Origin: Cardinalis cardinalis
Taxonomy: Eukaryota > Chordata > Aves > Passeriformes > Cardinalidae
DNA: 64,000 bases
Direction of reading: 5' to 3'
NCBI GenBank assembly: GCA_014549065.1
Contig: JACDOX010000009.1
Coordinates: 9,305,192-9,369,191, forward strand
In this document: piece after piece, positions 61,052 to 64,000 of the stretch
Numbering within the stretch: position 1 is the first letter of the stretch
Layout: each line of letters starts with the position of its first letter
Made by a program: the position numbers and the translations under genes
The notes under the pieces: model-generated
Databases searched by the model: none
What the model was told of the DNA's origin: nothing
Seen by the model: only the letters and a program-made list of their open reading frames with translations

Positions 61052-64000
61052 CTGCAATGAGAGAGCATTACAGCTTTTAGCACACACATCCACAGACAGT
61101 CATGAACTCCTACAGCAAAAGCACTGTCACTGGTTACATGAAAATCAGTAAATATTTTTAAAGCTGTTAAGTTTTACTCCACATTTATTTGATCCCAAAT
61201 AGTCAGCCAAAGGGCTTTTGATGAAAGCTACTTAAACCGGACAAATAAGATATAGTAAAAAATTACCAGTATTGCCATATCTGTGATCAAAATATTGCCA
61301 TATCTGTGAATAAAATTAAAGTCTAAGTCTTCCTACATGTATGGAAGTATAACAGAGGAAATACATACATTTTTCACTTATCTTTTATTTTTAGGTATAC
61401 TCTTTTTTTCCTTTTAGAACTTTGTTCCAAGTAAGAGAGAATTCAAAACCGAGATGACTAAAGGAGTTTTTGCTGAGAAAAAAATACTCAGTGTCATGTT
61501 GTCCTAATTTTCAAACTTCCAAACTAACTTCCAGACTACCATTGGTTTAAAAATATAATGGCAAACATATTGAATGCTTGGTCACTAATAACTTACTTTG
61601 TTTATCATTGGTATATTGCCATAGTGATGCCTCATGGTCCAAACAGGNAATGATCTCTAAACTAAAGTGAAGTCTTCCCTGCTACCCATAGTACTTTTTT
61701 CCTGTTCCTTATGAAGGCCATAATTTAATTTCCATTTTCTATCTGACTGCCCTATTCATGTATTACATAGTCTGTCAGCAAGATTTTCTCCCTCTAAATT
61801 ACTCTTAATTTTAAATTTTATATTCTAAGTAAAAACTAACACTTCTATTTTAAAGTTTGATTCACAATAGAAAAATGAGAAATAGAGAAGGTAAACTACC
61901 TTATGTTAAATAAAACATAACTTTATCTCCTTAATTACAATTACAACATAGATTTCTTTTTTTATCATGTATGGGTTGGAATAAAAATCTGGCTTCGGAA
62001 GCAGTTAAATAGACAGGAAAAATATTTACTGGTACTGCAAGTAGCATTCTGTTCTATACTATACTCCAAAGGCTTGATTTTTCCCTTTAAAAGAACACAA
62101 AATAATACAGAGAAATTAATATTTACAAGTATTTCACTGCTATACAAAATTAGGTCCTATCCATATATTCAACATGATTTTAAACCTCTTTTTACAAAAT
62201 TTTGTAATAAAACTAGGAATACTTGATGGAACAGAGAGATTGAAAAACACCATAAATGAAAGCNTAATAAGCACAAGAAACAGACCAATTCTACATCTTG
62301 CTAGCAGAAGATCCTGGTTATGGAGACAGTGTCAGCATGTCCAAACAGAGGTTGACAAATCTGTAAGCCATCAACCCCAATACATTTACTTTGGATATTG
62401 GTGAAATGCAAAATGAATGCACTACAAAAGACAGTCAGGTGTCATATTTTTGGTCTTTAAATTGCATCTCCCTCTACCGCTGGAGACAATAAGGTGAGAC
62501 ACTGCTGGTCTTGACAGACCATAGGGGATTACTCAGGAGGAGATTTCTAATGCACCCTAACACATGATAGTCATCTTTTATTCTGCTTTAGGACAAAAAC
62601 TACATCCTGTTTGTGGAGAAAAACATCCGGAGTTTTTGAGAAAATTGTTTTTTAATAATGGGCTTTTTCACCTACATGTAGCCCCATCTGGGATAGGACT
62701 ACGGTACTGTCAAAATCAATAAATCACTTTGTGTACCTTTGACAAAACATATAGACCCATTGATCCCCGAAAGACACATCTTAATGACTGGAGAAAAGAC
62801 ACATTCCTTATGGTTTCTAACATGGGCAGTATTTGCAAATTGTTTTGTAGAACAGATAAAATATCCTCCCCTTCCAAGTTCCCATCCAATGTGACACCTC
62901 TGGGGCAGAGTAAACCAACCACTTCACACCCCCTATGACTGGGGTTGAGGTTAATTATAGATGCACATTGCCAGGGAACATGCANAAAATTGCCACCACA
63001 AAGTAGTTTTGGTGAGGAGGGAAGAGGGTAACTAATGATGTGTAACAGTCCCTGGGCTTTGCACCTGTTTCAAAACTTATTTGGGAGAAGTGTTAAAAGT
63101 GTTACATGGGAAAGGCTAATGTTCGTTACTAATTCTTTCCATATGCAGGCATGAAGAAGACCCAAACAGAATTATACCATGTTATTAACTTCATTGTTTA
63201 TTTATGATCCTTAACAAAAATAAAACAATAGAGTTAAAGGATGCCTCACTTAAAATACTTACTTGTAAAATAAAATAATTTAAAATTAAATATAAAACAA
63301 GGATGTTCTTAAACTCTTGTAACCAGAACNTAAATATTACTAGGGAGACAAGCAAGAGGTAAGATGAGCTATATTTTTTCTTTGTTTGCTTATTAAAACC
63401 ATGCACTACTTGCAGTACCACATGAACACCAACAAGAAACTGATACTGTAAATCACCACTACACAACCTCTTTTCTGTTATGCATACTGTCATATTAGTT
63501 TGTGAGAGGGCAGAGATAGCTACAATTAGAAAAAGGGGAGTTGCCCAAGCAAATTAGCTGCTGTTTATTCTTTTAACACTTGGTTTTCTTTGAGCAAGTT
63601 AGATAAATGGTGAGAGCTAACTGGAAATGGCCACTATCAAGAGTTTTCCTTCATATTGCAGGCAGCAGAAGAATATGTGTTGTACTCTACCCAAGTAAGG
63701 GAAAAATCACATACTTAAAACTTCATTTTACCAGAAGTAGACTGATTCTAAATCAAAACCTGGCAATGTGTTTGCTAAACAAAATAGTTTCTTCTGTGTC
63801 TGGTACCTAATGNCACAGATTTGATCTCCACAAATAACTGAAAGCAAAGCTCACTTTTAAGTAAAGCTCTCTGCAATTTTTGATGGATTTATGTGTCTTG
63901 CTTAGTCATGCAGACTTGGGGTGAATCTTCTCACAGGATAAAAGTCAAATGGGCAAGTAACACAACAGAAAATAAAAATAGACAATTAAAATTCATTTCT
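61052..64000 (-). other. Partial intron upstream of exon A
   Basis: At least 2949 bp of intron 5' to exon A. The exon that should precede it (ending with AG of a split Ser codon) is not in the window. I see no coding match. A 17-base sequence (TATTGCCATATCTGTGA) occurs twice at 61270-61309. The block 62430-63120 is of higher complexity than most of the intron, but I cannot assign it. Confidence 0.8.
61270..61309. repeat. 17-bp direct repeat at 23-bp spacing
   Basis: TATTGCCATATCTGTGA occurs twice, separated by TCAAAA. It lies about 220 bp upstream of the exon A acceptor in the transcript direction. Confidence 0.9.

Noticed and set aside
1..64000. CRISPR arrays, tRNA or rRNA genes, an endogenous retrovirus, a second gene, or a novel multi-gene system
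   Set aside because: No regular spaced repeats, cloverleaf structures, long terminal repeats or further exon chains were seen by eye. The short direct repeats found are isolated pairs. A covariance-model tRNA search and a full repeat-masking run would be needed to exclude small or degraded cases.

Overview
The window is vertebrate nuclear DNA, most likely from a bird. It holds the central part of one large split gene on the minus strand, THSD7A (thrombospondin type-1 domain-containing 7A). The bird call rests on CR1 LINE fragments, including the avian-type 3' end ending in repeats of ATTCTATG, and on the low overall repeat load. Nothing here is prokaryotic: there are no operons, CRISPR arrays or tRNAs.

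I could place eleven consecutive coding exons, labelled A to K in transcription order from high to low coordinate: A 60803-61051, B 59089-59270, C 53356-53511, D 50758-50961, E 29411-29602, F 21245-21479, G 18146-18261, H 15843-15975, I 13847-13950, J 3302-3496, K 608-871. All internal junctions are GT-AG and reading phase is continuous through all eleven. They give 2030 coding bases, about 676 codons. From recalled family knowledge this is roughly residues 350-1035 of a protein of about 1650 aa. The signal-peptide end lies upstream (beyond 64000). The later repeats, transmembrane helix and cytoplasmic tail lie downstream (left of position 1). Exons H and I are too short to show as long open frames and were found from their splice sites and peptide sequence.

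The encoded segment is an array of thrombospondin type-1 repeats: W-x-x-W-x-x-C cores, regularly spaced cysteines and several N-glycosylation sequons. In other vertebrates THSD7A is a type I membrane glycoprotein of endothelial cells and kidney podocytes, linked to endothelial migration, vessel patterning and podocyte adhesion.

More than 96% of the window is intron. The introns range from 1.5 kb to 21.2 kb and are AT-rich. The 10.3-kb intron I-J carries two CR1 copies in opposite orientation (4237-5090 minus, 5520-5826 plus) and an older degraded CR1-like stretch (13330-13715). The 21.2-kb intron D-E carries one CR1 (32425-32860). Other content is low-complexity tracts, short tandem duplications and a few stretches that could be regulatory. 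I found no second gene and no novel system. The most useful second looks are the inverted CR1 pair, splice-site features of exons E, I and K, ambiguous bases concentrated in CR1 copies, and two candidate intronic regulatory elements.
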